Made by a program: the position numbers and the translations under genes. Source: Auriscalpium vulgare (lineage: Eukaryota > Basidiomycota > Agaricomycetes > Russulales > Auriscalpiaceae). From it: a DNA stretch of 64,000 nt. Below, piece after piece: positions 1 through 10,091 of the stretch (the stretch's first letter is position 1; each line of letters begins with the position of its first letter). A model generated the notes under the pieces. It had not been told where the DNA came from, did no database searches, and saw only the letters and a program-made list of their open reading frames with translations. The DNA lies in NCBI GenBank assembly GCA_019915015.1, contig JAHBBC010000025.1, forward strand, positions 124,001 to 188,000, in the 5' to 3' direction.

Positions 1-1247
1 TTGCTGTGGATGATGCGCGGCTTGCGTCCCTTTTTGGCGGATGGCACTGACGGGCTATCCTGAATGTCGCCTTGCATCCGGGACACGGCAACAGATGACT
101 GAGAAAGGAGTGAGGCTCTCAGGCTGGCTACATATGGTCAAATACAAGCACGCACCTTTAGGCTGGCCTCTATGATCTCTGCGATCTTCTCGTCCGAGAG
201 GCCATGCCCATATCTAGGCAACCCATCGTCACCCAGGATAGGCGCAGCGTACAACGTACCCGATGGCTTGGATGTACGCGCAATGTCAGCTTCCTGGCCA
301 TCTTTGTCGTCGTCACCGAAAGGACCGTGCTCGAAGTCTTCACTCTGGCTGTCATCGTGCGTGGGAATCGTGCCCTCCGATTGCTGAGGCCGACTCGACG
401 GGTGGGAGATCCTTGACACACTGTAGGTGGACAGTAAGATATAAAGAAAAGGCAAGTAGACGGGTGGATCACCTTGCAGACGAAACGACAGCTGACTTTG
501 ATGAGGTTTGCTTCAGCGTCTTTTCCACTGTGGACTTGCGGGCCGGTGTCGGTGCCGTCTCACGCCAGTTCGGCAGCAAGCCCGATGGCTGCCGTTCCTC
601 TTGTGCACGCTTCCTCCTCTTCCTGCAAATGCGAATACATGTTGGTAAGCACCAGGGACATCAACGAGCTGATGGACGTAACTGATTCTTCGGCTCTGAT
701 TCACCAGCCTTGCGTTTGGCAGGCTCAGCACGCGCACCTTCAAGACGCTGGGAATTGATGGCGTCGCGCACGTTTGAACTTTTCTTCTTCTTGTTTTCTC
801 CACCATGTCCGCCGTCAGCCTTCCTTTTCTCCGTGTTAGCTCGCTGGCCATTGGCTTCAGACCAAGTGAGAAACATGGTCAGTATAGGATTAAAGATGAG
901 TCGTCAGAGTTCATACCTGGAGTGCTCGACTTGCTAACGATCGCGACAGTATTGGTACTGCCGGTACTACCGGTGCTAGTCGCCGCCGGTACGCGCCTCG
1001 CCTTGACAACAGCAGGCCCAGCCTGGTGAGCACCATGCCTTGAGGCCAGTACTGCGTCAGACTGATGTTGAGAGTCTTCGAACCGGGCAACAGTAGCAAT
1101 CTTGGTCTGTGCTGCAGCTGCAGCTGCCGCTTTCTTTTTTATAGCCTTAGCATCGTCGGCCTTCCGCTCTGCGGGAGTGCGCTTCTGTGAGGGCATGTCG
1201 GGTGCTCCTGGGTGAGTGCTTTTATTTGCTGCGCGTGTCTTTACCAT
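1..1247 (-). CDS. Partial hypothetical protein, Lys/Ala-rich and disordered
   Basis: I do not recognise a function. The likely start is the ATG at 1247, giving MVKTRAANKSTHPG followed by a basic segment rich in Lys and Ala (KAIKKKAAAAAAAQ). Coding segments then follow leftwards, separated by short introns: one around 918-1247, one around 661-865 with ENKKKKSSN, and an acidic one around 138-410 with HDDSQSEDFEHGPFGDDDKD. The reading runs off the left edge, so the C-terminus is missing. The composition suggests a disordered, probably nuclear protein; this is inference. It is divergent from the Plavaka gene at 1477, about 230 bp away, so the two could share a promoter region or belong to one element. 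Similar N-termini are common in mushroom genomes next to transposons, which is recollection rather than a search. Confidence 0.5.
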
Positions 1248-1476
1248 ATTAAAGAGGGAGAAGTTGTAGGCGGACGGGGAGATAGGGAGAGAAAAGACAC
1301 GAGTCTCAAGCGCTCGTTGTGCTGGCAACCTTTCAGACTCCCATTCAGCCTAGTCTCAATTGCGCGTGCTCGCAACTCCAGTGGGCCCAGTTCAGCTATT
1401 TTGTGTGATGTCACAATGGTATCCCTGTCACCTCGCGTATACTATATTACTGGTGCACCTCTTCACCTGCTCCTCT

Positions 1477-2322
1477 ATGCCCCGTCGCAACTTCGCATCA
1501 AGAAGCTTCAAATGCTTGACTCCTACGACAGCAATCTGTTGGAAAGGGTTTATCAGCCTTGGGGGCCTGACTCGTCATCGCAACGCAAATCACCCAACCA
1601 ACCATCCTTTTGCCCCAGTTCTTCCGAACGATCCCCTTCCTTTTTACGACGATTTTGTATTTGAGGACCATGATGGGGCCGCCCATGAAGCGGCTGAAGC
1701 AGTTGCCGGCGCATATGAGCAGTGTCACCCGGTCTTGGATGGTACGCAAATCCTTTGCCACTCTCCCTTCTCCACAGCTGAATGGTGGCATCACGCGTTC
1801 CTCTCAGGTACTCCCGTTGATCGAAATGGCGATGATCTTCCTCCTGACACCCCACCCGCTCCCACTGAACGACTTGCCGATATCACGGACTGGTCGCCTT
1901 TCGAAAATCGGACGCAATTCAATGTGGCGGACTTACTCTATCGTCGCATGCAAGCATCTGCGTCTCATGTCGATGAACTACTCGATATCTGGGCAACATC
2001 TCATGATGATGGCCAGGAGCCACCGTTCGTTGATCATGCGCACCTCTACGGTACAATTGATTCAGTCGCACATGGCGACGTCCCTTGGGAAGCATTCACG
2101 ATGTCGTACACAGGCGCCTTACCAGTCGGTGTGGAGCCACCACCGTGGATGACCGGAGATTACGAAGTATTCTTTCGTAACCCGAAGACCTTGATTGAAC
2201 AACAGCTCGCAAACCCGGACTTCAAAGACGAGATCGACTACGCCCCGCGGCAGGTCTTCAATGACAAAGGTGCGCGTGTCTGGTGCAACTTCATGTCGGG
2301 GAACTGGGCCTGGAGACAAGCG
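1477..2322 (+). CDS. Plavaka-type transposase, first exon (gene continues at 11294)
   Basis: First coding exon of a DNA transposase of the fungal Plavaka family. It begins MPRRNFASRS and has a C2H2-like zinc-finger remnant (CWKGF, then GLTRHRNANH) near residue 20. A less conserved acidic region follows, then the Plavaka signature PPWMTGDYEVFFRNPKTL and the end FMSGNWAWRQA. The exon is 846 nt and ends in phase 0 at a GTGCGC donor (2323). The next exon starts at 11294 because Gypsy-A sits inside the intron. With the insert ignored, eight exons sum to 2922 nt, an unbroken 973-residue frame. The start at 1477 is chosen because family members begin just before the zinc finger; in-frame upstream codons exist but look non-coding. 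Confidence 0.85.
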
Positions 2323-2356
2323 GTGCGCATGCTCAAAACTACCTGGCGCACTGCGT

Positions 2357-3534
2357 TGATACGCCCCCAGCGCGGGTGGCTTCTGTTTTCGCATTTTTGG
2401 CACGTTCTATCGCCTCAACATTGACTATCGCAACACATCGCGCTCGCAGTTCCAGCCAAGACGCTAGCACACTTGTAGCAACACGGGCCTATACTCCTTG
2501 ACGTCTCCATCGATTCTCTACCATCCAGGCCACGCAGGATGATTGCACAAGTCCCCAAGTCATGTGTACACGCCCCCCAAGTCACCAAGACGTTCTGAGC
2601 CAGCCATTAGCATTCTGTGCGCACGTCGCAATGTCTCGCGCATACATCCCCTTGTTGCCCGCAGCCCTACACATGTTGCACTCGCCTCCCACCTCGTTCC
2701 CAGAGCGTCCTAGCGTTGCGCAGCTCCTCGACACGTCACCCACAGGTCCCAGGGTCCGGTCTAGATGCAGTGTCTCAGAGCAATGTTCCGGTTTGATGGT
2801 TTCCGATACGTCGCGATCCGCATATCTCGGAGTTTCACATGGAGATAGCACAGCCTTGCTGTTCCGATACGTCGCGATGCTTGTTTCTGATTGGATACGC
2901 CTTCTAGAATGTCTCACTATCCCCATACTTACCAGATGACTCACAGTAGCCACAGAGACATGTTTCCCGTGTATATCTGTTGGTAGCTAGGTCACTGAAT
3001 ATCAGACAACTTCTCCCCTCCAGAGTCAACGTCTCAAACCTTTGCAACATCGTTTTATCGCGTTCAACATCGACCTCGACCTTCAACTTCGCAGCGCCCA
3101 AGATTATAGCCTTCACCTTCGCAGAGCCCACGTTTACAAGCCTTCAACTTCGCAGAGCACATTGTTTTCACCTCGTCCAGCGTTATCGCGTTACGTCGCG
3201 ACCTTCGTATCACCTTGTCCCCTTGTCCCCTCGTCCTCGCCTTTGTTCCCCCATCGTCTCAGCCCTCCAGCAAGGTATTCTCAAGCTCGCTACACATCAC
3301 AACGTCCTGTTCCGCACCAGCAGTGTCGACTTCCATCCCAGATCACCTTGTCCATTGTCCTATCGCCCTCCAAGTCACCTAGCGACTTCCCCCCAGCGTT
3401 CACGCCTCTCCCCGAGTCATCTGTAGGTCCTGGGACGCGCCCCCAACCTGTTACTAGCACCGCTCGAGCCAGCAGGAGTTGGTTTTGTGGTTTGTTTTGC
3501 CATCTGACCGCCTGTGCGCCGAGATAAGTCATCA
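2357..3534 (+). repeat. Gypsy-A 5' LTR
   Basis: Direct repeat of 10092-11269. It starts TGATACGCCCCCAGCGCGGG and ends GATAAGTCATCA. It holds a 17-bp direct repeat TTCCGATACGTCGCGAT at 2801-2817 and 2862-2878, a candidate regulatory motif in U3. Short open frames inside the LTR (for example 2562-2939 and 2980-3426) are the same in both LTRs and look incidental. Confidence 0.95.
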
Positions 3535-3538
3535 TTTG

Positions 3539-3557
3539 TGGAGCCCACCGCGAGGGG
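3539..3557 (+). promoter_or_regulatory. Candidate primer-binding site of Gypsy-A
   Basis: TGGAGCCCACCGCGAGGGG starts 4 nt after the 5' LTR. The position and the TGG start (complement of a tRNA CCA end) fit a minus-strand primer site. I could not match the rest to a named tRNA. Confidence 0.45.
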
Positions 3558-3993
3558 CACTACCAGGATTGCTTCAGATCACTCTCGTTCATCTTCCACA
3601 CCCCCTACACATCGACATCGCTATCCTACTCGAGTCTCCTCCCTAGCCGCAGAACTTCGCGAATCGTTTGTCGTTTGGCCCCCCAGTCCAGGAGAACTCT
3701 TTTCCTCAGTCCCTAGTCCATTTGCGACACACAACAACCTTCCTTCCGACCTTCTCAGTGATATCAACCTCCTAGATCCATTAGAAGACTCTCCACCGTT
3801 TCCAGGAAGCTTCCCATCGTCGCCTCGCCTCTTGTTACATCCTGTCACATCGCGCACTCCGCCTTCGCCATCGCCCCAGCCTATTTCCACACCTCCAGCC
3901 ATCACCAGTTGTCTTCCATCGCCCGCCGTTTATATCGCGAACCGTCGCACACACACCGTTCAAGTCCCTATCACCAATCCCCAACCTTTTATC

Positions 3994-5559
3994 GCGATGA
4001 CTACGCTTATGCCAGCTCGTGGTGATCGCACCGCCCCTATATTTACCCCAGAACAGCCTCGTTCAATCCGCAGGTTCTTTGCAGACCTTGAAATCCTATT
4101 CCTTCGTTGCTCAATCACCAAGGATGAAGAGAAGAAGACTTGGGCACAGAGTTATGTCCCTATCGAAGTAGCCGATCTTTTCGACGCCATGACAGAGTTC
4201 ACCGACGCCTCCAAGTCATACAAAGAGTTCAAGGAAGCTGTCGCGAAGCTCTACCCAGGTGCTAGCGAAGACAAAGCATATTCAGTTGCAGACCTTGAGC
4301 ACCTCGTCGCGGAACGTCGCGCCAACGGAATCTCGACACTGGAAGAGTTCGCAACATTCCATCGCGACTTCTTGACGCTCTCCAGCTATCTTATCAAGCA
4401 CAAGCGCCTCTCAGACCTCCAGCAACAACGAGAATTCGTTCGAGGCATCCCAGCTGAGCTTTGGCAGCGTGTCCATGCTCGCCTTCAGATCAAATTGCCA
4501 GACCAGGAGCCAGAAGACCCCTATCTTGTTTCTGACGTCAAGGACGCAACGAACTATGTTCTACATGGCACAGCAGCCTCTTCCTTTCGCAACGACGCCG
4601 CTTTAGCACCCAGCTCATCGTTAACGCCAGCCCCAGCGATCAAGACAGAAGAACTCCTTGTCACCCTCGTTCGTTCGCTCACCCAAGCAATACAAGGCAA
4701 TAGCGCAGTCCCAGCAGCCTTGTCCACGCCCACACCTGCTCCAGTTGACACCATTCGCTCGGAGAATCGTTGCCTATATGATGGCGCTCCAGATCATCAC
4801 ATCGCGAACTGTCCTGCAGTCGAAGAAGACATCCGCACTGGCTACGTCAAGCGAAACCATGAAGGACGAGTCATACTACCTGGTGGAGGATTTGTTCCTC
4901 GCTTTATTACAGGCAACACCCTTCGTGATCGCATGATGGAGTGGCATCGACGCAACCCAGGCCAGCGCGCACAAGCCCAGATGATGCTCGCAGTTGAGCC
5001 GCTCTCGACATTCACGCTTTCCGCGACAGATCGCATCGCCGCACTTGAAGCTGAGCTAGCAGCACTGAAAGGCCCACAGGCTCGCGATTCGTTCAAGTTG
5101 GTCTTCGACGGCGTAGAAGTGCCCCCTCGTCGAACCGCGAACGTGAAGCCGACTCAAGATGCCCCACCAGTTCAAGCTCCAGCTCCAGCGCAAGCTCCTG
5201 CTCCTAGTCCAGCACAGTCATCAGCACCTCGCACACCTTCGCACCCCTTTGCCAAAGCTCGTGACGCTACTTCCGCCCCAGTCAAGCAGACACGCTTTGT
5301 CCCTGCAGACCCGCCCAGGCCTTTGAATGCGCGAGACACCGCTTACAAGACAAATGCTCCAGTTCACAAGACAGAGATAGCAGACACAGTGTTTGCTCGC
5401 TCGATGAAAGCGAACTCGATCACGCTCACACCTGAGGAACTCCTTTCACTCTCGCCAGAGGTCCGCGCGAAGTATCGCGATGTTGTCACACCTCGTCGTG
5501 CAGTCAATGAGCAAGTCATTTCCAGTTTCCCCACTGTTGAAGAGGTCCAGAAGACATAG
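3994..5559 (+). CDS. gag: Gypsy-A Gag polyprotein
   Basis: Capsid/nucleocapsid precursor of the retrotransposon. The frame is open from within the LTR, but the first good ATG is at 3994 (MTTLMPARGDR), aligning with MPTRGDRNAPSF of Gypsy-B Gag. The capsid-like part (about residues 10-200) has KLYPGASEDKAYSVADL and RLQIKLPD, both conserved with Gypsy-B. The nucleocapsid knuckle near 4765 reads CLYDGAPDHHIANC, that is C-x2-D-x4-H-x4-C: the second Cys is Asp, whereas Gypsy-B has CLFCGQTGHFVREC. The C-terminal part is Pro/Ala-rich. The frame stops at TAG (5557-5559). Protease lies in another frame starting just before, so expression of Pol needs a frameshift, or this copy has an indel. Confidence 0.85.
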   Translation, partial: AMTTLMPARGDRTAPIFTPEQPRSIRRFFADLEILFLRCSITKDEEKKTWAQSYVPIEVADLFDAMTEFTDASKSYKEFKEAVAKLYPGASEDKAYSVADLEHLVAERRANGISTLEEFATFHRDFLTLSSYLIKHKRLSDLQQQREFVRGIPAELWQRVHARLQIKLPDQEPEDPYLVSDVKDATNYVLHGTAASSFRNDAALAPSSSLTPAPAIKTEELLVTLVRSLTQAIQGNSAVPAALSTPTPAPVDTIRSENRCLYDGAPDHHIANCPAVEEDIRTGYVKRNHEGRVILPGGGFVPRFITGNTLRDRMMEWHRRNPGQRAQAQMMLAVEPLSTFTLSATDRIAALEAELAALKGPQARDSFKLVFDGVEVPPRRTANVKPTQDAPPVQAPAPAQAPAPSPAQSSAPRTPSHPFAKARDATSAPVKQTRFVPADPPRPLNARDTAYKTNAPVHKTEIADTVFARSMKANSITLTPEELLSLSPEVRAKYRDVVTPRRAVNEQVISSFPTVEEVQKT

Positions 5560-6194
5560 TCTCGCCCGCCGCGGCAATTGCAGAAGCTGAAGCCAAGACG
5601 TTTGCAAACTATGTCCCTGCCCCTCGTGTTATCGCGCCAGATCGCAATAACCCTCCGCCCGGCGTCCTAGTCATTGATGATCCATATGAGACGTACCTGA
5701 TGGACTTAGCCCCTGAAGAAGAGCCTAAAGTCTTGACTGTCGCCCGCGAATCACATGCGCTCCGCTCCATCGACGCTATCATTGACAACAAAGACACAGT
5801 TGAATGCCTTTTGGATCCCGGGTCACAGATTATCTCGATGTCAGAAGAGATTTGTCACCATCTTGGCCTTGCATACGACCCTTCGATCCGCATTCGTGTT
5901 CAGAGTGCCAACACGCACTATGACAGCTCGCTTGGATTAGCTCGCAACGTCCCCGTCAAGATCGCGAATATTACCATCTACTTGCAGATCCACGTCATTC
6001 GCAACGTCGCGTACGACATTCTACTTGGACGCCCCTTCGACGTTATCACAGAGAGTGTTGTGCGCAACTTCAAGAACGAAGACCAGACTGTTATGCTTCG
6101 CAATCCCAACTCGACAGCTGTTGTCACAGTGCCTACGTTCCCTAGAGGGCATCATCGGTTTCGAGTCTCACAGGAGACAACTTTCGCTGCTTGA
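5541..6194 (+). CDS. Gypsy-A aspartic protease frame
   Basis: Retropepsin-like aspartic protease that would process the polyprotein. The catalytic motif reads LDPGSQIISMS, with DPG in place of the usual DSG/DTG; Gypsy-B has the same VDPGSQIISMS, so this is a family feature. The flap and second half end in the AYDILLGRPFDV motif. The frame is open from 5541, after a TGA at 5538, and overlaps the last 19 nt of gag one frame away. The first ATG is at 5700. It ends at TGA 6192-6194 and overlaps the RT frame. In Gypsy-B, Gag and protease share one continuous frame, so the break here may be a copy-specific indel rather than programmed recoding. Confidence 0.8.
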   Translation, partial: RGPEDIVSPAAAIAEAEAKTFANYVPAPRVIAPDRNNPPPGVLVIDDPYETYLMDLAPEEEPKVLTVARESHALRSIDAIIDNKDTVECLLDPGSQIISMSEEICHHLGLAYDPSIRIRVQSANTHYDSSLGLARNVPVKIANITIYLQIHVIRNVAYDILLGRPFDVITESVVRNFKNEDQTVMLRNPNSTAVVTVPTFPRGHHRFRVSQETTFAA

Positions 6195-9100
6195 TTATCT
6201 AGAAGATGGTGAAGAAGTCGCCCTCATCTTGGAAGGCGACGGCGCGAGTGTTCGCGCACTTGCTTATACCCCTCTTGACCCTTCAGACGAATCCTCGCTC
6301 CAGTTTGCTTATTTAACCGCCTCCGACGCTCGTTCTTTGCTTCCCAACCACGCCGCTCCAGCAGCTTTTACAGTTTTGACTTCAACGTTCGCTCCAAATC
6401 CCGCCTCAACGCAATCCACACTCTTTTCTACCTTTGCCTCAGACCTTCGTCCACTGCCTTTGCCAGAGAATCAGATACCCCCAGTTCGCGAAACGTTTGC
6501 GAAGCGCAAGTACAAGCCCGTTGCCCAGAAAGTCAAGCCTGTGCTAGGCTCAGTCCCAGAACAGTTCCGCATAGTTCGCAACATACAGGGAGATCCCCTT
6601 GCATCGCTCCCTATGCTCCCTACGCATCCCCCGCCCTTTGTACCCACCGGACGCTACACGCAAGAACGCAAAGACACTGTTGATAGCCAAGAGTGCTACA
6701 ATTTCCTTCAGCCAGCCGAACGAGACCTATTGCACCACGTCATTTCAGTTCACAACGACGCTTTCGCTTGGAATGACTCAGAGCGAGGCAGTTTCAAGCG
6801 CGAGTTCTTTCCTCCAGTCCAAATCCCTGTCATTCCGCATACACCTTGGGTACAGCGCAATATTCCGATCCCACCAGGTCTTTACAAAGAAGTCACAGAC
6901 CTCATTCGTCGCAAGATTCATGCAGGCACATATGAAGACTCGAATTCATCGTATCGTTCGCGTTGGTTCTGCGTCGCGAAGAAAGATGGCAAGTCGCTAC
7001 GCATTGTTCACAGTCTTGAGCCCCTCAACGCCGTCACTATCGCACATTCCGGAGTCACACCCACGCCAGAGCACCTTGCAGAACAGTTCGGAGGCCGCGC
7101 ATGCGGTGGAATACTCGATCTCTACGTTGGCTATGACGAACGCCTCATTGACGAACACTCGCGAGATCTCACTACGTTCCAGACGCCCTTTGGAGCCAAG
7201 CGCCTTGTCACCCTACCCATGGGATGGACGAACTCAGTTCCTATCTTCCATGACGACGTCACGTACATCCTCCAGCCTGAGATACCAGCGATTACAGTCC
7301 CCTACATCGACGATGTCCCACTCAAAGGTCCCGCATCCGAGTATCTTGACGAATATGGCAAGCCCGAGCACATCGCGAACAATCGCAACATCCGCCGTTT
7401 TGTCTGGGAGCACTTCCAGAATGTCAACCGTATCTTGCAGCGCATGAAGTATTGTGGTGGCACATTCTCTGGCACCAAGTCTATCATTATCAGTCGCGAG
7501 TTCACCGTTCTTGGCCATCGTTGCACCCCAGAAGGTCGACGTCCTGACGAGTCCACTGTCTCAGTTATCCGCAACTGGGGCCCCTGCAAAGATGTCTCTG
7601 ACGTTCGTGCATTCCTTGGTACCATTGGAGTCTGCCGCATTTTCATCGACTCGTTCGCGAAACGTGCCCACGTCTTGACACAGCTTACTCGCAAAGGTGT
7701 CCCATTCGAGTTCGGACCAGAACATATTGCCGCTCAAGAAGACCTTAAAGTAGCCTTGCTCGCCTCGCCAGCGCTCCGTGCCATCAACTATGAATCACCC
7801 GACCCAGTTGTCTTAGCTGTTGACTCCTCGTACATTGCAATAGGCTATATCTTAGCGCAAGACGTCGCGACCCCCAAGAAGACGCTCCGCTATATCAATC
7901 GCTTTGGTTCTATCACGCTCAACGACCGCGAACGACGCTTCTCCCAGCCTAAGCTTGAGATTTACGGCCTTTTCCGTGCACTACGCACACTCCGCATCTA
8001 TCTACTTGGCGTTCGCAACCTAGTTGTTGAAGTAGACGCTAGCGCTATCAAAGGAATGCTCAAGAACCCGGATCTCGTCCCTAGTGCAAGTATCAATCGA
8101 TGGATTCTAGGCATCCTCATCTTCCATTTCAAGCTTCGCCACGTTCCAGGGGTTCGCCATGGACCAGACGGACTTTCGCGACATAGACAAGAAGGTGAAG
8201 ATACCCCAGCAGAGACAGAACAAGATGACAGTTATGACGATTGGCTTGATAACATGCATGGATTCCTTCACATTGTCTACCCTTCGCCTTCTGCGTTTCG
8301 TTCCCACATCCTAGCTGTGCCCACCCACCCTCCCTGCTTCGCGACCTATGCCCTGACCGAGGACGGTCAAGACTTCAGTAAGGAGGAGGAGGAGCCCAAG
8401 CTCTGTTATGACGATGTGCCACGTTCCGACTCAGCTAGAACCCACGACCTTCGCATTCAAGCAGTCCACAATTGGTTAAGGAAACCAGAACGCCCAGAAG
8501 ACTTGTCAGATTCTGAGTTCGCGACCTTTGTCCGCTATGCGACGCGCTTCTTTATCGACAAGACAAGACTTTGGCGACGCAGTCTTGATGGCGCACACAA
8601 GCTTGTGATACAACCAGCTCAACGACTTCAAGTTCTTGCAGAATGTCATGATCGTGTTGGACATCGCGGAGTTTTTGCTACAAGATCGCTTATTCAAGAA
8701 CGTTTTTGGTGGCCAGCTTCCGAAGCGGATGCCATGTGGTATGTCCGCAGCTGTCTCATCTGTCAGCAGCGTCAGAAGCGTCAAGTTCTCATCCCCCCGG
8801 TTGTTGCGACACCCGCTGCGCTCTTCGCGAAGATCTACGTTGACACAATGCATATGCCAGTCTCTAACGGCTTTTGCTATATTGTTCAAGGACGCTGTTC
8901 ACTCACCCAGTACCCCGAGTTTCGACTCCTACGCCGTGAGACAGCCAAGGCCATTGCAGATTGGGTCTTTGAAGATATCCTTTGTCGTTGGGGTTCATTA
9001 AGCGAAATCGTCACAGACAACGGAGGCCCATTTGTCAAGGCACTTGACTATCTGTCCAAGAAGTACAACATTCGCCATATTCGCATCAGTGGTTACAATT

Positions 9101-9843
9101 CGCGAGCCAACGGCATCGTTGAGCGTGCACACTTTGACGTTCGTCAAGCATTGTTCAAGGCCTGCGATGGAGAACAGAGTCGCTGGTCTATGTCTGCGCA
9201 CACAGTCTTTTGGTCCGAGCGCCTTACTACAAGACGCCGCATGGGTTGCTCGCCCTACTTTGCAGTCACAGGTTGTCATCCGCTCATTCCCCTTGACATA
9301 TCCGAAGCAACGTACCTCTTGCCGCCGCCCACGTCCATTCTTTCGACCACAGACCTCATTGCACGACGCGCCATAGCCCTCCAGAAGCGACACGAGCACA
9401 TTTCACACCTGCGTTCCAAGGTTTTTGCACATCGTCTAGCAGCAGCAGAGCGCTTTGAGCGTGACCACGCAGCGACCATTCGCGACTTTGATTTCAAGCG
9501 TGGAGACCTTGTATTGATCCGCCACACCGCTATCGAGAAGTCGCTAAACCGCAAGATGCGCCCTCGCTATCTAGGCCCCCTTGTTGTTGTATCGCGAAAC
9601 CGCGGAGGCGCCTACCTTGTTGCAGAACTAGATGGTTCCGTCTTTGATCGACCCATTGCCGCCTTCAGAGTCATCCCCTTCTTTGCGCGAAAGCGAATTG
9701 AAGTGGACTTAGATGCCATTGATATTGACACTACTCGACTTCGCGAACTAGAAGCTTCCCAGTCCTTAGGAGACGATGACAGCTTAGAAGACATGCCAAT
9801 AGCCGATGAAGACGACATGGATGGTCCCCCAGATGGCTCCTGA
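6025..9843 (+). CDS. pol: Gypsy-A Pol: reverse transcriptase, RNase H, integrase
   Basis: Open frame of 1272 codons without an ATG at its start, so it must be reached from the protease frame, most likely near 6180-6194. RT spans about 6800-7700: first catalytic region GGILDLYVGYDE, TLPMGWTNSVPIF, and the active site PYIDDVPLKG (YIDD at 7302-7313). RNase H follows with LAVDSSYIAIGYIL (about 7815). Integrase has an HHCC zinc site (ECHDRVGHRG, then CLICQQ), and DDE residues in VDTMHMP (about 8840), VTDNGGPF (about 9013) and NGIVERAHFD (about 9112). The C-terminal GPY/F-like segment is RPRYLGPLVVV. No nonsense codon interrupts it. The linker between RNase H and integrase contains a copy of the 3' polypurine-tract region. 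Confidence 0.95.
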   Translation: MDAPSTLSQRVLCATSRTKTRLLCFAIPTRQLLSQCLRSLEGIIGFESHRRQLSLLDYLEDGEEVALILEGDGASVRALAYTPLDPSDESSLQFAYLTASDARSLLPNHAAPAAFTVLTSTFAPNPASTQSTLFSTFASDLRPLPLPENQIPPVRETFAKRKYKPVAQKVKPVLGSVPEQFRIVRNIQGDPLASLPMLPTHPPPFVPTGRYTQERKDTVDSQECYNFLQPAERDLLHHVISVHNDAFAWNDSERGSFKREFFPPVQIPVIPHTPWVQRNIPIPPGLYKEVTDLIRRKIHAGTYEDSNSSYRSRWFCVAKKDGKSLRIVHSLEPLNAVTIAHSGVTPTPEHLAEQFGGRACGGILDLYVGYDERLIDEHSRDLTTFQTPFGAKRLVTLPMGWTNSVPIFHDDVTYILQPEIPAITVPYIDDVPLKGPASEYLDEYGKPEHIANNRNIRRFVWEHFQNVNRILQRMKYCGGTFSGTKSIIISREFTVLGHRCTPEGRRPDESTVSVIRNWGPCKDVSDVRAFLGTIGVCRIFIDSFAKRAHVLTQLTRKGVPFEFGPEHIAAQEDLKVALLASPALRAINYESPDPVVLAVDSSYIAIGYILAQDVATPKKTLRYINRFGSITLNDRERRFSQPKLEIYGLFRALRTLRIYLLGVRNLVVEVDASAIKGMLKNPDLVPSASINRWILGILIFHFKLRHVPGVRHGPDGLSRHRQEGEDTPAETEQDDSYDDWLDNMHGFLHIVYPSPSAFRSHILAVPTHPPCFATYALTEDGQDFSKEEEEPKLCYDDVPRSDSARTHDLRIQAVHNWLRKPERPEDLSDSEFATFVRYATRFFIDKTRLWRRSLDGAHKLVIQPAQRLQVLAECHDRVGHRGVFATRSLIQERFWWPASEADAMWYVRSCLICQQRQKRQVLIPPVVATPAALFAKIYVDTMHMPVSNGFCYIVQGRCSLTQYPEFRLLRRETAKAIADWVFEDILCRWGSLSEIVTDNGGPFVKALDYLSKKYNIRHIRISGYNSRANGIVERAHFDVRQALFKACDGEQSRWSMSAHTVFWSERLTTRRRMGCSPYFAVTGCHPLIPLDISEATYLLPPPTSILSTTDLIARRAIALQKRHEHISHLRSKVFAHRLAAAERFERDHAATIRDFDFKRGDLVLIRHTAIEKSLNRKMRPRYLGPLVVVSRNRGGAYLVAELDGSVFDRPIAAFRVIPFFARKRIEVDLDAIDIDTTRLRELEASQSLGDDDSLEDMPIADEDDMDGPPDGS
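8352..8394 (+). promoter_or_regulatory. Internal polypurine-tract copy (candidate central PPT)
   Basis: 38 nt from 8352 match the 38 nt ending at 10091, just before the 3' LTR, at 34 positions; both finish CTTCAGTAAGGAGGAGG. Here the purine run is longer (AAGGAGGAGGAGGAG) and is translated as part of the RNase H-integrase linker. Central PPTs that prime a second plus strand are known in lentiviruses and Ty1; that role here is inference. Confidence 0.6.
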
Positions 9844-10091
9844 CTCCTTTGTTTTGTTTCTCTTTCCAGCATGCTACGCATGGTTTCCCTTGTGTTTGTT
9901 TAAGTTTTGTTTCCCTTTTGCCCATGCCATTTACAGAGACCAAGAAGGGACATTCAAGTTCGCTATATGCTTCACTCTTCCATTTCTGTATCCTTTCGTT
10001 CCCACCCACCGCAGCCCCCAGCACTCCTTTGCCGACCCGTATTCAACGCACGCGCTGACCGAGGACGGTCAGATCTTCAGTAAGGAGGAGG
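9844..10091 (+). other. Gypsy-A 3' untranslated region and polypurine tract
   Basis: Non-coding stretch between the pol stop and the 3' LTR. The last bases AAGGAGGAGG (10082-10091) directly precede the LTR start TGATACGC and are the plus-strand primer. The 38 bp around the tract recur at 8352. Confidence 0.85.

Noticed and set aside
2562..3527. Open frames inside the Gypsy-A LTRs
   Set aside because: They occur identically in all LTR copies on both strands and show no known motif; LTRs of this length often hold chance frames.
5524..5532. T-TTC-CCC as a -1 slippery site at the Gag-protease junction
   Set aside because: After a -1 slip there the protease frame meets TGA at 5538, so it could not make a fusion.
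9550..9843. Chromodomain at the end of Gypsy-A Pol
   Set aside because: After the GPY/F-like segment only an acidic tail follows; no chromodomain aromatic pattern is present.
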